Origin: Lunularia cruciata | Taxonomy: Eukaryota; Streptophyta; Marchantiopsida; Lunulariales; Lunulariaceae | NCBI GenBank assembly: GCA_948567375.1 | Contig: OX419755.1 | Location: forward strand, 6,887,001-6,951,000 | DNA length: 64,000 nt | Direction of reading: 5' to 3' | Shown: piece after piece, positions 47,549-59,524 of the stretch | Layout: every line of letters begins with the position of its first letter | Numbering within the stretch: position 1 is the stretch's first letter | Notes under the pieces: model-generated | What the model was told of the DNA's origin: nothing | The model's database searches: none | What the model saw: only the letters and a program-made list of their open reading frames with translations | Made by a program: the position numbers and the translations under genes

Positions 47549-48239
47549 AGGTGACTTCTTGAAGGAAACCTATTGGGAAGTTTCCTGACTAGCTTAGCTT
47601 GCATGCCAAGTAGGCAACTTTTAGAAGGAAGCTTCTCAAGAAACTACCTAGTTAACTTAGCTTGCACTCTAAGAAGATGAATTTTGGGAAACCTCATGAG
47701 AAGCTTCTTAAGAGCTTTATATGTTCCCTATAAATACCAAAGCCTGAGTTCATGCTAGGTATTTGAAGTTTCCTTCATCAAGAGTCCCAATGTGATATTT
47801 CACTCCAATCTTCCATTTTCCTATTCCTCTCCTCAGTCTTTTACATTGGTAACATAGTAGAAATGGGATGAATAAAATTTATTGACCACCAAACCTATTT
47901 CTCCCAAACCATTGGGATTTCTTTTCATGTACTATCTAAGCATTACCTAATGTAGTTCATCATCTCACGGTTTGACATAATTTTTTGAATGCAATCACCT
48001 TGTATGATGAACCCTTGATACTCATTGTAACTTACGAAGGACAATAGACATGTTGCATCTATTTTTAACTTAGATAATTATAGATTTTTTGATAGAGTAC
48101 TTGTCATGACAAAAATACCCAAAGTTATCAATGCTATGCGACAACAAATTGAGCACTTCATTTGATTGTTGGAAGAAAGAGATCATCAATAATAAGAGCA
48201 TATAGAGTGTGCACCATTTTGAGAAGGAGAAGAGAAAAT

Positions 48240-49080
48240 CCAATTTCCAAAGCCTAAGGTATTTGAAGGCAAGAATCTCCAAGACGTAGTGGAGAATTTG
48301 TACTTGATTGCAAAAGTTATTTGAATCTACAAATCTTCAAGATGAACAAAGATAAATTCTCTTGGCTTCAAGCCAATTGGAGGGAGTGGTAAAATTGTGG
48401 TAGCAATTTTGAGTGGAGCAAGTTGAATGGCAGTTTATTTTTCCAATCTCAACATGAGAAAAATTTAAGAGTGCAATAAGTGGGTGATTCCAAGCTATAA
48501 ATGCTACACAAGCAACACAAGATAAATTGGCAAAATTAATTTAGATTTGTTCTATGAGAAGCTACAACAAATGGTGGTTTCTTTTATTGTTGCCAAATTG
48601 GACATTGCATTGCTAAATGTATATTTAAGAATGGACAACCCCAAAAAATTGCCCAAATGGAGTTCATGGAGCATGATGATCAAGAAAATGAAGAATCCTA
48701 ATAAGAGAGTTTGAGCCACTTGTTGAGAACTTGATTAGTTCTATGAAATTGAAGGCTTAAACTATGCAAGTTTGCTTCACTTGCAAGGTATATTATCTGA
48801 TTATGGTTTTAAGATTTTGGTTGATTTTAAAAGTTCATAGAATTGCATGTTTATGCAATTAACAAAGGAATTAGGTATTCCTATCAAGCTAATAATTGGA
48901 AGTAGATTGATGATGGTAGATGGTAGAAAGTGTTCTACATTCCATATCTCACATCTTGTTACATTCGAGATTGGGAAAGATTATTTGGGGTGTAGGAAGT
49001 TTGTTGTGACACCTCTACACTATGATATCATTCTACATTTGCCTTGGCTTGAACGTCATAAGGTTCAATTTGATTAGATC
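48240..49080 (+). pseudogene. Gag and protease of B3
   Basis: 48,240-48,700 matches B1 gag. Near 48,570-48,620 the zinc-knuckle remnant reads YCCQIGHCIAKC, with the first Cys lost but the last Cys kept (B1 has a stop just before it). The open stretch 48,847-49,077 covers the protease C-terminal part (FVVTPLHYDIILHLPWLERH). Stops and indels are dense. Confidence 0.65.
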
Positions 49081-49159
49081 CGATGATAAATTCAAGTACA
49101 ACAACAAGGTAAGAATTACCAATTAGGTTGTTTGGGACCTTTGAGTAAGATGCCTAAGA

Positions 49160-50790
49160 AGAGTAAATCCCAAGGTGGAAGTTCATCAATGAAGTAACCA
49201 TAGAGCAAGCTTTGGAGGAAGATATTCCACTATTTGCGGTGTAGATCAAGTAGATTGAGCATGGAGAATCTGATGAGGGCCAGATGCTTCATCAAGCAAT
49301 GGTTAATCATATAATTCAAGAGTTTGTAGATGTATTCTAGATGATTTGCCAAAGGGATTACCCCCCAATTGTGGTATGCACGTCAAAGATCAAGATATTG
49401 CCAAGCAATACTATAGTGAGTAGACTAATCTATTTGCTCTCACCAAAGGAGTTGGAAGAGCTTCAAAAAACACTGATGGAGTTGTTGGAAAAGCGTTTCA
49501 TATGATATAATACATCTCCTTGGGGAGCATTGGTACTCTTTGTCCCAAAGAAGGATGGAGAACTTTGCTTGTGTATTGATTATCATGACCTCAATAAACA
49601 AATAACAAAGAATGTATATCTTTTGCCTTGAATTGCTGACTTGCTAGATCAATTGAGTGGAGTATGATACTTCTCCAAGTTGGATCTTCAAAGTGACCAT
49701 TTGCAAAGAGGATGTACAAAAGACTACCTTCTGCACAAGGTATGGGCATTTTGAATTGAGAGTTCTACCTTTCAAACTCACTAATGCTTTATGGATCAAA
49801 TGCATTGGGTGTTGGATGGGCTATTGGATTTGTATGTAGTGGTGTTCTTGGATGATATTTTAATCTACAGCAAGATGGAGGCAAAACATATGAATCATGT
49901 ACAAGAAGTCATAAGATGATTACATCAATGGCAATCTTCATGGATCAAATGCATTGGGTGTTGGATGGGCTATTGGATTTGTATGTAGTGGTGTTCTTGG
50001 ATGATATTTTAATCTACAGCAAGATGGAGGCAAAACATATGAATCATGTACAAGAAGTCATAAGATGATTACATCAATGGAGATTTTACTACAAGAAGTC
50101 AAAGTATACCTTTTGGCAGAAGTAAGTTATACTCTTGGATCATAAGGTCTCATCGGAGGAGATCAAGATGGAAGAGGAGAAATCAAGGCGATTATTGATT
50201 AGCTTACTCCAAAGGATACCATAGAAGTGCAAGCATTTAATAGATTGGTATGTTTTTAACGATTGTTCATCCATTACTATGCTCTTGTGGCCGCACCATT
50301 GATCAATCTCTTAGGGAAGACCTCAAGCTTTCAATGGACCACCAAGCACAAAAATACATTCAAGAAGTTGAAGCATAATAGTGTATTCAAGATCCATTCT
50401 TCAACCATATGCTTCTCAACTACCTTATGTGATTGATTTTGATGCTTTTGACTTTGCCATTGGAGCTATGTTACAATAGGACTTTCTTGATGGGTTATAT
50501 CCCATTGCTTTTGTATCTCACCCACTAAACATTGCAGAAAGAAATGACTCTACTCAAGATCAAAAACAATTTGCAATGGTATTTGCCACCAAGGTATAGA
50601 GACATTATCTCTTGGGAAAACAAGTGATTATGCAAATTGATCACAAAACTTTGTTGTAGACATTACATTTAGAGCACATGAAGAGCCAACATCATCAATG
50701 GGAGGAACGACTATAGTTTTTTGACATAAAACTCAAGTACAAACTTGGTAGATTCTATGTTGTCCTTGATGCCCATCATAATGAATTGAT
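49160..50790 (+). pseudogene. RT and RNase H of B3
   Basis: RT blocks [26 protein letters not shown] and RYGHFELRVLPF precede a 141-bp tandem duplication (49,791-50,080) that carries the catalytic VVFLDDILIYSK twice. RNase H follows (VIDFDAFDFAIGA, HPIAFVSHPLNIAERND) with many stops. The protease-RT linker has only one of the 60-bp units that B1 has three times. Confidence 0.7.
49791..50080 (+). repeat. Tandem duplication of RT catalytic segment
   Basis: 49,791-49,931 and 49,940-50,080 are identical by eye over 141 bp, separated by CAATCTTC. The spacer resembles the sequence that precedes the segment in B1 (CAATTGTCTTC), so the duplication boundary lies there. Confidence 0.9.
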
Positions 50791-50949
50791 TTGAAGACTC
50801 TTCTTGAACCTCTCATCACAACAACAATTATGACAATGTCAATTAACTCAAAAGTCCAAATCAAGTTTAGAACCAAGTTACAACAAGACTCCTTTCATAT
50901 GGTACAAAGTCATCTCACAACACATAACAAGGAATAAAAAGCCTTCTCC

Positions 50950-51929
50950 TTCACGGAAGGCCTTCTATTTTATGAGAATTGGATTTATATTCCAACCAAG
51001 GATGATCTATGACTTGGACAACTTCAAGAAGCACATGATCTACCAATCATTAGTCACATGGGTGTGGACAAGGCCTTGGGTACCCTACAATGCAAATATG
51101 GTAGCCAAACATGGTATGAGAGGTTGAAGAGTTTATTTGATCTTGTGAGAGTTGCCAATGCAACAAGGCTAATAACCAAAAGTTGATAGACTCATTCGAC
51201 CACTTCCTATCCTATTTGCTTGACGAGAGCATGTAAGTTTAGATCCTTGCTAAAAACATCACATCCTTTCCAAAAAAAAAGTAAGGTCATATAACAATTA
51301 TGGTGTTTGTTGATAGCTTAGTAAGAAAATCTATTTGGCATTAGCCTTTGATATAGTGGCTGCTCCAATATTGGTCTAGATTTACTCCAATAATGTCTTC
51401 AAGCATCATGGGATACCTTGTGTGATCATATGTGACTGTGATCCTTGATTCACCAATAAATTTTAGCAAGCACTCTTCAAGCTACTTGGCACCAAGCATG
51501 CTTTGTCCATGGCCTATCATCTTCAAATTGATGGGCAAATTGAACATGCAAATTGCACTTTGGAAGATATGATTTGTGCATTTATCAATGTTCACCATAC
51601 CAATTGGGATGAATGCCTTGTAATTGCTAAGTTTGCCTACAATAACTCAAAGCAGACAAGCACTGTATTCTCTCTTTTCTTCCATAATTTTGGCCAAGAC
51701 CCACTTGTTCTAGATTCCACTCTTTCTCTTCCTCCATCTCATGTTCCTCATACTTTCACCTTCTTGACCACAATATCCCACTCCCTACAACAAGCCAAAT
51801 CTCATCTCTTTTGTTGCTAAAAATTGTCAAAAGCAATATGCGGATAAGCATTATCACAACCTCACCTTTCAACTTGATGATAAGGTCATGCTTTTTTCTA
51901 GTAACCTAATTCTCTCACTTGGTACCCAC
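50950..51929 (+). pseudogene. Integrase of B3, truncated
   Basis: It shows HMGVDKALGTLQC, SCQCNKANNQK and, in the open stretch 51,503-51,820, AYHLQIDGQIEHANCTLEDM. The catalytic Glu is kept (QIEHAN). AKFAYNNSKQTST and HSLQQAKSHL follow. The first two Asp regions are frame-shifted. The sequence stops at GGTACCCAC (about 51,928), where A-old resumes. Confidence 0.7.
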
Positions 51930-53138
51930 TCTCCAAAAGATCTTTGCTCATTGACAACATGCATTCATCCATTTGTTTGGATAATCCAAGTCCAAAACTA
52001 AAATAACATCATGATGATTAGCTATAGATAAATCTAGATCTTGTCCATAGAGTAGAAAGTAAGGAGAGAAGGATGCTAACAAGACTTCCTGGTTGACTCA
52101 ATTGCTCAATGGCCAACCAAAGTAACTAGAGATCACAATCTCCCAAGTGGCATCTCTACAAACCGTACTTATGTAATCCTCCCTTCACCATTTGAACCAC
52201 TCTCTCTACTAAGCTATCTACCTCAAGGTGATCTTGGGAGGTGGTACGGTGATCAATCACAACCTTGTCACACAAGACTTGAAATCTCTCAATAACTCTA
52301 TACCTTGATCAATCAAGATATTTTGGTGCACCAAAATGACTAAGAATCTAATCGAGGAACAAGCAAGCTATCCCTTCACTTGAAGTTATCAAGAATTACC
52401 ACCAACTCAATCCACTTGGAAAAGTGCTCCACCATACCAAAACATATCAATGATGTCTCACCATCAATGGTGAAGAGCCAAACAATTCCAAACTCTAGTA
52501 GTAACCCAACCCCATGGTAGGTAATTGGTGTAACTATAGCTTAAGAGTATTAAATGATGCTCTAACTTGGTCACAAACCATACATCTAACAACAAACTAT
52601 TGTACATTGGTTTGCATATCATACCACCAATAATGAATTTAAAATAAGCTATATGTCCACTTTACTCCAAAATTCTAGCTCCTCATCAACATGTCATACC
52701 AATTATGATCTTTAAGATGAAAGAGGTACTTCTTGTACTCTACCATCATCCTATACACAAAGGAGGTATCTACCATCCAATCTAAACCGCATGGCTAGTT
52801 GAAGAACACAATTTCTCTCATTGGCACCAATTGTGCTACCCACAACACCAATGCAAAGATAATTCATCACTAAGACATCATCATGAATATCTCATTGACT
52901 TTTACCAATATCTCCACCCTTTGGATCTATGACCTCAACAACTCCTCTTCTTTATATTGAGAGAGATACTAATAGAGCCTCAAAAAATATACATAAAAAG
53001 TAGATGCATGTCAACCTGACACCATCTCCTCATCTATCTCACCATGCCAACGTGTTCCAGTTTGATCTTATTGGTTGGTTCATGGGTTTCTATTCAACCC
53101 ATTTGCATCACGGTTCACCACTCTAGGTCTGTGAATGA
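51930..53138 (-). mobile_element. Old family A element, middle fragment (integrase)
   Basis: It is homologous on the minus strand to 54,450-55,645 of A2 (integrase core, H2C2 region and RNase H-integrase spacer), with more substitutions and indels than A2. It ends AGGTCTGTGAATGA, exactly where A2 begins. The interrupted sentence resumes at 63,010 as AATGATTGTGAAATCATG. No open frame of useful length remains. Confidence 0.8.
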
Positions 53139-53802
53139 TGTTGTGCATATATACATCGCTACACAACATACATTGCTGTCAACATCATACACTATAGAAG
53201 CACAACTCACACATAAGTCATACATAGACTCTAAAGTGCCACAATAATCAGATTGCTTAACACTCTCAACTCAACTCAACTCAAATCAGTACTTGATCTG
53301 TCACTCTATAAACTGCCAACAATTGGGCACTGATTACAGTCAAGCCACACCCACTCAAGCATAGAGAATCCAGGTGACGCTCGCCGGCCTCTGTCCACCA
53401 TAGCCAAGAACTCGAAGGCTCAACATCAGAGAAGTGAGCTCTCTGGAGCTCACTTTGAAACTATACCCCCTGGACTCGAGCTAGCACTGAAACCCTAACG
53501 GTCCCGCTGACGGCACACTTGATGGTGTGAACGGTGCAAAGTGACGGTGGGCTCCACCATGAAGTCAGTACCCTGAACACCAAATCAGGCTGTCGGAAAG
53601 TAGTCCTTGAGAAACTGCTAGAATAACTCTAACTACTATCACTGGAACTCCAGTGTCCGAGCAGCTAGATGCGGAACTACAAATGGCGTGACAGCTGTTG
53701 TGCATATATACATCGCTACACAACATACATCGCTGTCAACATCATACACTATAGAAGCACAACTCACACATAAGTCATACATAGACTCTAAAGTGCCACA
53801 AT
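53139..53802 (-). repeat. B2-A2-B1 terminal block of copy A2
   Basis: B2 is 53,139-53,245 and B1 is 53,696-53,802, both 107 bp. Each starts TGTTGTGCATATATACATCG and ends AAAGTGCCACAAT. They flank the A repeat (53,246-53,693), which ends GGCGTGACA. The right end of the element carries A alone (62,562-63,009). Together this is the arrangement A-internal-B-A-B. Confidence 0.85.
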
Positions 53803-53969
53803 TGCCCCCCTAGCTGGCGGTTAGGTCCCTCTAACTCCAGATAGCCATCTACTCTAAGTATATGGTATACCCTCTAATGGACAAAGATCAGGAGGCCGGG
53901 TGCTATGGAGCCCCATTGTTAGTCGCCTGTCTGTAATCTATACCATATCAAGAATGAACTAGCTATAGG

Positions 53970-54463
53970 TCAAGTACATCTAGGACATAACCACTGTCCT
54001 TGAGGAACTACCGTGAGGGGAGGAGTCATACATGCCATATGCCATCCTCTCGAACAACTATCACACACACTCCACCAGAAGAGCCACATAACATACACCT
54101 CAAGCCTGCACGTACAAGTGCCAAGCTTGGGTCCATAGTACCAATGTATCAATGTATAGTATCAATGTTTGGAAGGTGGCATGGCGCACAATTGCGCACA
54201 TGAACAACACCATCACGTCCTTCTAACACAAGGACTCCAGATGGCAAAACCTCGTGCACTCTCAAGATAGTGCGGCTTGTAGAAACATCAAGTGTTGTCG
54301 GTGCTGTCTGCTGTAGATATACATAGTTGCATGGATGAAATTGACGGATTGAGGGTCTATAACCTCCTCCTTGAATGGTAGCATAGCGTAAAATATCTCT
54401 ATGCTAAGCAATTGCCAAGTTCTCAAAGGCTATCGGCATCACTCTCCGAAAGATCTCTGCCCG
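53970..54463 (-). pseudogene. Integrase C-terminal tail with PHD finger (A2)
   Basis: From about 54,463 downwards the minus strand gives an integrase tail ([45 protein letters not shown]). A PHD finger follows: CMLCGSSGG, then [20 protein letters not shown] and [11 protein letters not shown], before a stop at 53,970. A deletion of about 13 nt between the second and third zinc ligands shifts the frame, and a short insertion follows NID. The last Cys pair is intact, unlike in A1. The polyprotein ends directly after the finger. Confidence 0.8.
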
Positions 54464-55640
54464 CTAAGAACATGCGCTCATCCATACATCGGGGTCATCT
54501 AAGTCCAAAACTACAGGAGCATCTTGACAAATGGCTGTAGGTAAATCTGGATCTCGTCCATAGAGTAGAAAGTATGGAGAGAAGGATGCTAGGGAGGCTT
54601 GCCGGCTGAACCGATAGCCCATGGCCAACCAAGGTAACTGGAGATCCCAATCTCCCAAGTGGCCTCTCTGCAAACCATACTTTTGCAATCCTCTCTTCAC
54701 CGTCTGAACCACTCTCTCTGCTAAGCCATCTGCCTCAGGGTGATCTTGGGATGTAGTACGATGATCAATCAAAGCCTTGTCACACAAGACCTGAAACTCT
54801 CCCAAGAACTCTGTACCCTGATCAGTCAAAACCTCAATTGGTGCACCAAATTGACTAAGAACTCAATCCAGGAACGAGTAAGCTGTCCCTTCACTAGACT
54901 TGTCAAGAAGTGCCACCAAATCAATCCACTTGGAGAAGTGCTCCACCATCACCAAAACATACCGATGATGTCTCACAGTCAGCGGTAAAGGTCCGGCGAA
55001 GTCCAAACTCCAACGGTAACCCAATCCCATGATAGGTAATGGGTGTAATTGTGGCATAGGAGCATTGAATGATGCTCTAACTTGGTCACAAACCACACAT
55101 CTAGCAACATCTGCTGCACCTTGGTCTGCATACCGCACCACCAATAATGACTTTGAAGTAAGCTATATGTACGCTTTACTCCAAAATGTCCTAGCTCCTC
55201 ATGAGCATGACGGACCAACTGTGGTCTCTGTGATGGAAGTGGTACTACTCGCACTCTACCATCCTCCCATACACGCAAAAGGTGTCTACCCTCCAATCTG
55301 AACCATTTGGCTCGCTGAAGAACACGGTCTCTCTCCTTGGCCCCAACTGTGCCACCCACAACACCAGTGCGAAGATAGTCCATCACTAAGACATCATCAT
55401 GAATGTCTCGCTGAACTGTACCAATATCTTCACTCTCTGGATCTGTGACCTCAATAACTCCTCCTGTATGCGCTGAGAGAGATACCACCAAAGCCTGCAA
55501 ATATACACAGAAAGGCCGATGCATGCCAACCTGGCACCATCTCCTCATCTGTCTTACCATGCCAACGTGCTCCGGTCTGATCCTGCTGGCTGGGACATGG
55601 GTTTCTACTCAACCCATCTGCATCACGGTTCACCACTCCA
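54464..55640 (-). pseudogene. Integrase of A2
   Basis: The open stretch 54,979-55,560 covers the N-terminal zinc domain (HAHEELGHFGVKRTYSLL, then, after a frame change, ARCVVCDQVR). 54,863-55,144 has the first catalytic Asp (YRWSLDFAGPLPL) and HFSKWIDLVAL. 54,464-54,829 has the second Asp (MTDQGTEFLGEF) and the Glu (HPEADGLAERVVQTVKRG). The DDE triad is therefore present but split over three frames. At 55,600-55,640 VNRDADGLSRNPCPS joins RNase H to integrase. A DDE integrase fits the target duplication of about 5 bp. Confidence 0.88.
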
Positions 55641-56866
55641 GGTCTATGAACAACCGTGAAATCATACTCCTGTAAAATCAGAGCCCATCATGCAAGCTTC
55701 CCTGAAAGCTTGTTGGACTCCATCAACCACTTCAGCGGCTGATGATCAGTGATGAGAGTGAAGGGGTTATCAAATAGGTAACATTGGAAATGTGCTATTG
55801 CCCAAACTGCTACCAAGCACTCTCCCTCATATGAACTATACTTTGCCTTCGCTGAATTGTTGGAGCGACTAGCATAGGCCACCACAAACTCCTTCCCCTC
55901 ATCATCATGTTGGGTGAGCACCGCTCCAAGCCCCAACATACTCCAATCAGTGTGAACCTGAAATGGTCGTCCCCTGATTGGTCTCCTCAAAATAGGAGCA
56001 GATGTCAACCTCTCCTTGAGCTCTACAAAAGCTCTCTCCTGCTCATCTCCCCAACACCACTCCTGTGTAAGCTTGGTCAGCTTTGTCAAGGCGTTGGCAA
56101 TGGCACTAAATCCTCTAACATAGCGGCGATAGAAGTTTGCCAACCCAAGGAATGCTCGCACTCTGCTCACATCTGTAGGCCGAGGAATACGTGCAATAGC
56201 CTCCACCTTGGTCTGCTGGACACCAAGTCCTCCGGGGTAGATAGTGTGACCCAAATACTCAACCTGCTTGTGGAAGAACCTACACTTCCCAGGATGTAAT
56301 TTGAGTCCATGAGATCTCAACCTCTCAAACACCTCCAACAACTGTCTCTCATGCTCCTCCACAGTAGTGCTATAAACCAAAATGCCATCAATATAGCACC
56401 AAGCAAAATCCAATCCAGCTAGGATCCTATCCATGACCCTCTGGAACTCAGCAAGAGCATTCTTCAACCCAAATGGTAAGAACCTCCACTGATATAACAC
56501 ATCCTTGCCGTGAGGATCAATAGCCCAAAATGTTGTCTTGGACTTATCCTCCTCCCTAATCGGCAACTGATGATATCCCGCTCGAAGATCCAAAGTACTG
56601 AAGATCTTTGCATGCCCAATTGCATCAAAAATCTCCTTCGGTGTAGGCATGGCATACCAATCAGACCTGGTCTGTCTGTTGATAGGACGGTAATCTCCAC
56701 ACATCTGCCTATCTGTATAGTTGCCATGCATATCCTTCTTGGCTGGCATCACTGTCGCTGATGCATACTCTCCATGTGAAATCTCCACCAAACCAGCCTC
56801 AAAAAGGTCACTACTCCGGCTCTGAATCAATGTCCTCTCCATATCACTATATTGATAAGGACGCAA
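55641..56866 (-). pseudogene. Reverse transcriptase and RNase H of A2
   Basis: A 392-residue open frame runs from ADLFEAGLVEISHG-like sequence through CGDYRPINRQT, FSTLDLRAGYHQLPI and WRFLPFGLKNA to the catalytic box. That box reads CYIDGILVYS, so the second Asp is replaced by Gly. RT connection follows (LGLANFYRRYVRGF). RNase H then shows Asp ([16 protein letters not shown]), Glu ([12 protein letters not shown]) and Asp (LITDHQPLKWL). The frame ends at a TGA in place of the Arg codon in LSGKLARWAL-type sequence. The RT could not polymerise with YIDG. A1 keeps YIDD at the same place. Confidence 0.92.
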
Positions 56867-57339
56867 GAAAACTGGTGTGTCGCTAGTCAGTTCAATCCGT
56901 ATACCAAGGCCCTTCAGAGCACCCCAAATCCTTCAAATTGAAGGCAAAACAACTCGTGTGACTCCTCAAGAACCTCCAAACCCTCCGTCTTTCCTCTCCA
57001 GTAAGCTTGGGTCCAATATCTAGCTCCCAAGTATCCTCTGTAATTGTAGTAGGAGTGCTACACTGGGCCCTTGGGAGCAATATTGTCATGCTCCCGACCA
57101 CTAGAGGTCCCAACCTCTGTGTGAAAAACTCCCTCCACTCTGGCTGCAAGCTCCACACGTCCTCTAGCTGCATCCCATGTGGACCAAGGGTGTAATCCAA
57201 GTAGCCCACAATCACCTGGATGGACTCCAAGTAGACCACTCTCCCTAGTAGCTACTGGATGTGTCCCAAGAATACCATGTCCACTCGGTCCATCGCCCCC
57301 AGCATGTGCCTGAATCGTCTCAATAGGCACAGGGCTCAC

Positions 57340-58340
57340 AAGTGTCCGAGTGGTGATGCCTATCAAGCGCATCCTATGCTGCTCTGCCAAGCCAAGGCTC
57401 ACAATCCAGGTCAAATAGTTCAGATCCATAGCCTGACCTAACACATGGATGCCTCTGACACTACTGGAATAGCGGTAATACTGGTGCAAAAACCCATCGC
57501 CCGCTCTCTCTCATCAGCGTTGGGCTCCACCAATTGCTGTAACTGTGAGTCCCAAACAAGTCCAGGTCCTCCCTGTCAAAAAGCATGAGAGCCTGGGAAA
57601 CTCATGGGTGTGGGAAATGCAGCTCTAGGCTGTCCAACTAGGTTCACCACTGCCATAGGTGACCTATCAGCCACTACCACTGTCTGAGACTGACGCCCAA
57701 CATCCAAGATATCATCAACAAGAATGTGGTCCAATCGCTGAATCCCATCATAAGCACGTTGTAGAACCTCTTTGGGTAAGAGGTTCGTCCACCAAAGACG
57801 AAGACGATGAGCCTATGATCCCACTCTGGCTGCATCTAACAATACAACAGGTCCCATCCATGAATGGACCTGATGTGTACTCGCCACCACTCTAGTGCGA
57901 GAATCACCCATCAATGGAATGTTCTCCAAAAGGTAAGCTAAAGAAACAGACTGAAGAACTTGGAGATGTCGTAGTATCCGTAACATCTCCCAAAACACAC
58001 CAGAACAAGGATCTTGAAGACCCAAACCGCAGCCCGCACGTGTATGTCCTTGACATGGCCATCCAAAAATCGCCAAGTGAATAGGCCCATATCTCTCTAG
58101 GTCATGTGCCCCCGGTAAGGAAATGTCTCTTGGTAAGGCCTTCTGGTAACCTCTAACTGCTGACATCGGTAATAACTCCGAATACCGATAGGCCAAGTGT
58201 GCCACATGATGTAGAGAGACTCGCCTAGTAGTCTCATCTCTCTCTACATACAAGTACCTCTATACTCGTATACCCGCTTGTAACACCGCAGCTAGTCCGG
58301 TGCTGATCTCACCAAACAACTCCAATAGACATATCCCCTC
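57340..58340 (-). pseudogene. C5-cytosine DNA methyltransferase domain in retrotransposon polyprotein
   Basis: This domain of about 330 residues lies between protease and RT. Motifs occur in canonical order. Motif I: ICLLELFGEISTGLAAV (SAM binding), then a stop and YLYVERDE. Motif IV: IHLAIFGWPCQGHTRAG, catalytic Cys codon at 58,053-58,055. Motif VI: LLENIPLMGD (Glu-Asn at 57,921-57,926). Motif VIII-like: VVLLDAARVGS, a stop, then AHRLRLWWTNLLP, similar in layout to the AHRARYFWGN block of DNMT3-type enzymes. Motif IX end: EPNADERERAMGF. Motif X: VLGQAMDLNYLTWIVSLGL. The frame is continuous from I to IX except for three stops; a 5-nt deletion precedes X. Canonical order excludes a rearranged DRM. 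Such enzymes put methyl on cytosine C5, here perhaps on element DNA (inference). Confidence 0.85.
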
Positions 58341-59524
58341 TATTGGATACTGCCAAGCAATGAGTGTGGTATCCAGAGGTGTCAAAGCAATTGCCTCTAG
58401 AGGCTCATCCTCACACTCATCCCCTGATGGTACGAAGGCTCCACTCCAAGCCTGCTGCACCAACTGATCTGCATGCTGCTGCAATGCCTCCTCTGAACTC
58501 CACAATGGAACATCCAAGGTGGATGGAACAATCCCACTCGTACTCCAAAGCCGAGTGATCTCCTCTGGTACTGGAGTATCCTTTGCATGGGCGTTCCACT
58601 CCAACAAGTCACCAGGCCAAGTAACTGCACCGGTGAAAGCTAAAACTGATGCTGCCATGGTCCCGGACTATAGTAAGCCAAGACTGCCACTACTGAAGCA
58701 TACTGGTAGGCGACATACCCATCCCTCACCAGACTGCCAACCAGGTCTATAAGAGGTTGTCTCCTCCCAATAGTCAATGCTGAAACCCATAAGGTATAAC
58801 ACTGCTCCCCCAACTAGCACATCATATGACTCAGCTATCGTCGCAATAGCCTGAGCTCTCACCACCGAGCTATCAATCGGATGACCAGGCTGAACCTGGA
58901 CAACAAGCTCCCACGTGTGATGTACTGTGTCAAACCACCACCTAGAGATGTCTGGATCTAAAATGGACACCTCTCCACATTGGTCTTCCGTAACTCCAGA
59001 CCAACAACTGCAGCCTTCCCCATCATAAAGGGCTGCGCACCAGAGTTTAACAAGACTCTCTGTGGTGTATAGACCTTCCCTAAAGGTCCCACCAAACAAA
59101 AAATCCCCCTCTGGTTATCCAATAGGACAACACCAGGTGTAAACCACGCTCTCTCAAAGGCCGGTCTAGTTGGCAACTCCTCCAGTCTAGCCGCTGCTGC
59201 CTGCCATAAACCACTGGTCGCTGAACGGATCCCATGCTCCTCAACCAAGTTAGCTCCACTACCAATCATCTCTGCTCTAGTAGTAGGAACTGCACCATCC
59301 CTACTCTCACACAACGTGGCAGCCAACCGGAATACTGGGGTTGGGTCAACTCCCAATGTAAACATGTCACTGGCTGAAAACAAAGGATGCAACATAATCA
59401 GCTGAGCCGCCCCCAACATCATGCTAGACTCAGTCTGTGTAGTAGTAGGTGGTTGACTTGCAGGTAGTCCATCATGTACTCCATCACCACCTACCACACC
59501 TGCACTGGGACGTCTAGGAACCAT
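58341..59524 (-). pseudogene. Protease and spacer of A2
   Basis: The open stretch 58,958-59,524 includes FTPGVVLLDNQRGIFCLVG and the protease loop QRVLLNSGAQPFMMG; Asn replaces the catalytic Asp (codon near 59,047). After a frame change, 58,668-59,099 contains VVRAQAIATIAESYDVLVGG, LMGFSIDYWEE and SYRPGWQSGEG. 58,260-58,658 carries a spacer (TRLWSTSGIVPSTLDVPLW, EEALQQHADQLVQQAW) leading straight into methyltransferase motif I. The spacer has no recognised domain. Confidence 0.75.

Larger units (their letters stand above)
47549..51929 (+). mobile_element. Family B chromovirus, truncated copy B3
   Basis: A plus-strand family B copy inserted in A-old. It starts within the LTR (GAAGCTTC-rich part; TATAAATACC near 47,729; LTR end CAGTCTTTTACA near 47,846) and a decayed PBS (TTGGTAACATAG). 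Gag, protease, RT, RNase H and integrase remnants follow. It stops within the integrase C-terminal part near 51,929 without chromodomain or 3' LTR. About 425 bp of A-old (equivalent of 54,025-54,450) is missing at the site, so deletion accompanied or followed insertion. Confidence 0.8.

Noticed and set aside
54000-54203. Plus-strand open frames over the PHD region and similar shadows across both family A copies
   Set aside because: They are antisense shadows of the element coding frames; the same is true for plus-strand frames at 4,095-4,442 and 55,907-56,299.
57813-58253. Stand-alone host methyltransferase gene
   Set aside because: It is embedded between protease and RT in the same orientation in two element copies, with no intron or separate promoter.
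57340-58340. DRM-type (rearranged) plant methyltransferase
   Set aside because: Motifs run I, IV, VI, VIII, IX, X in canonical order; DRM enzymes have the VI-X block first.
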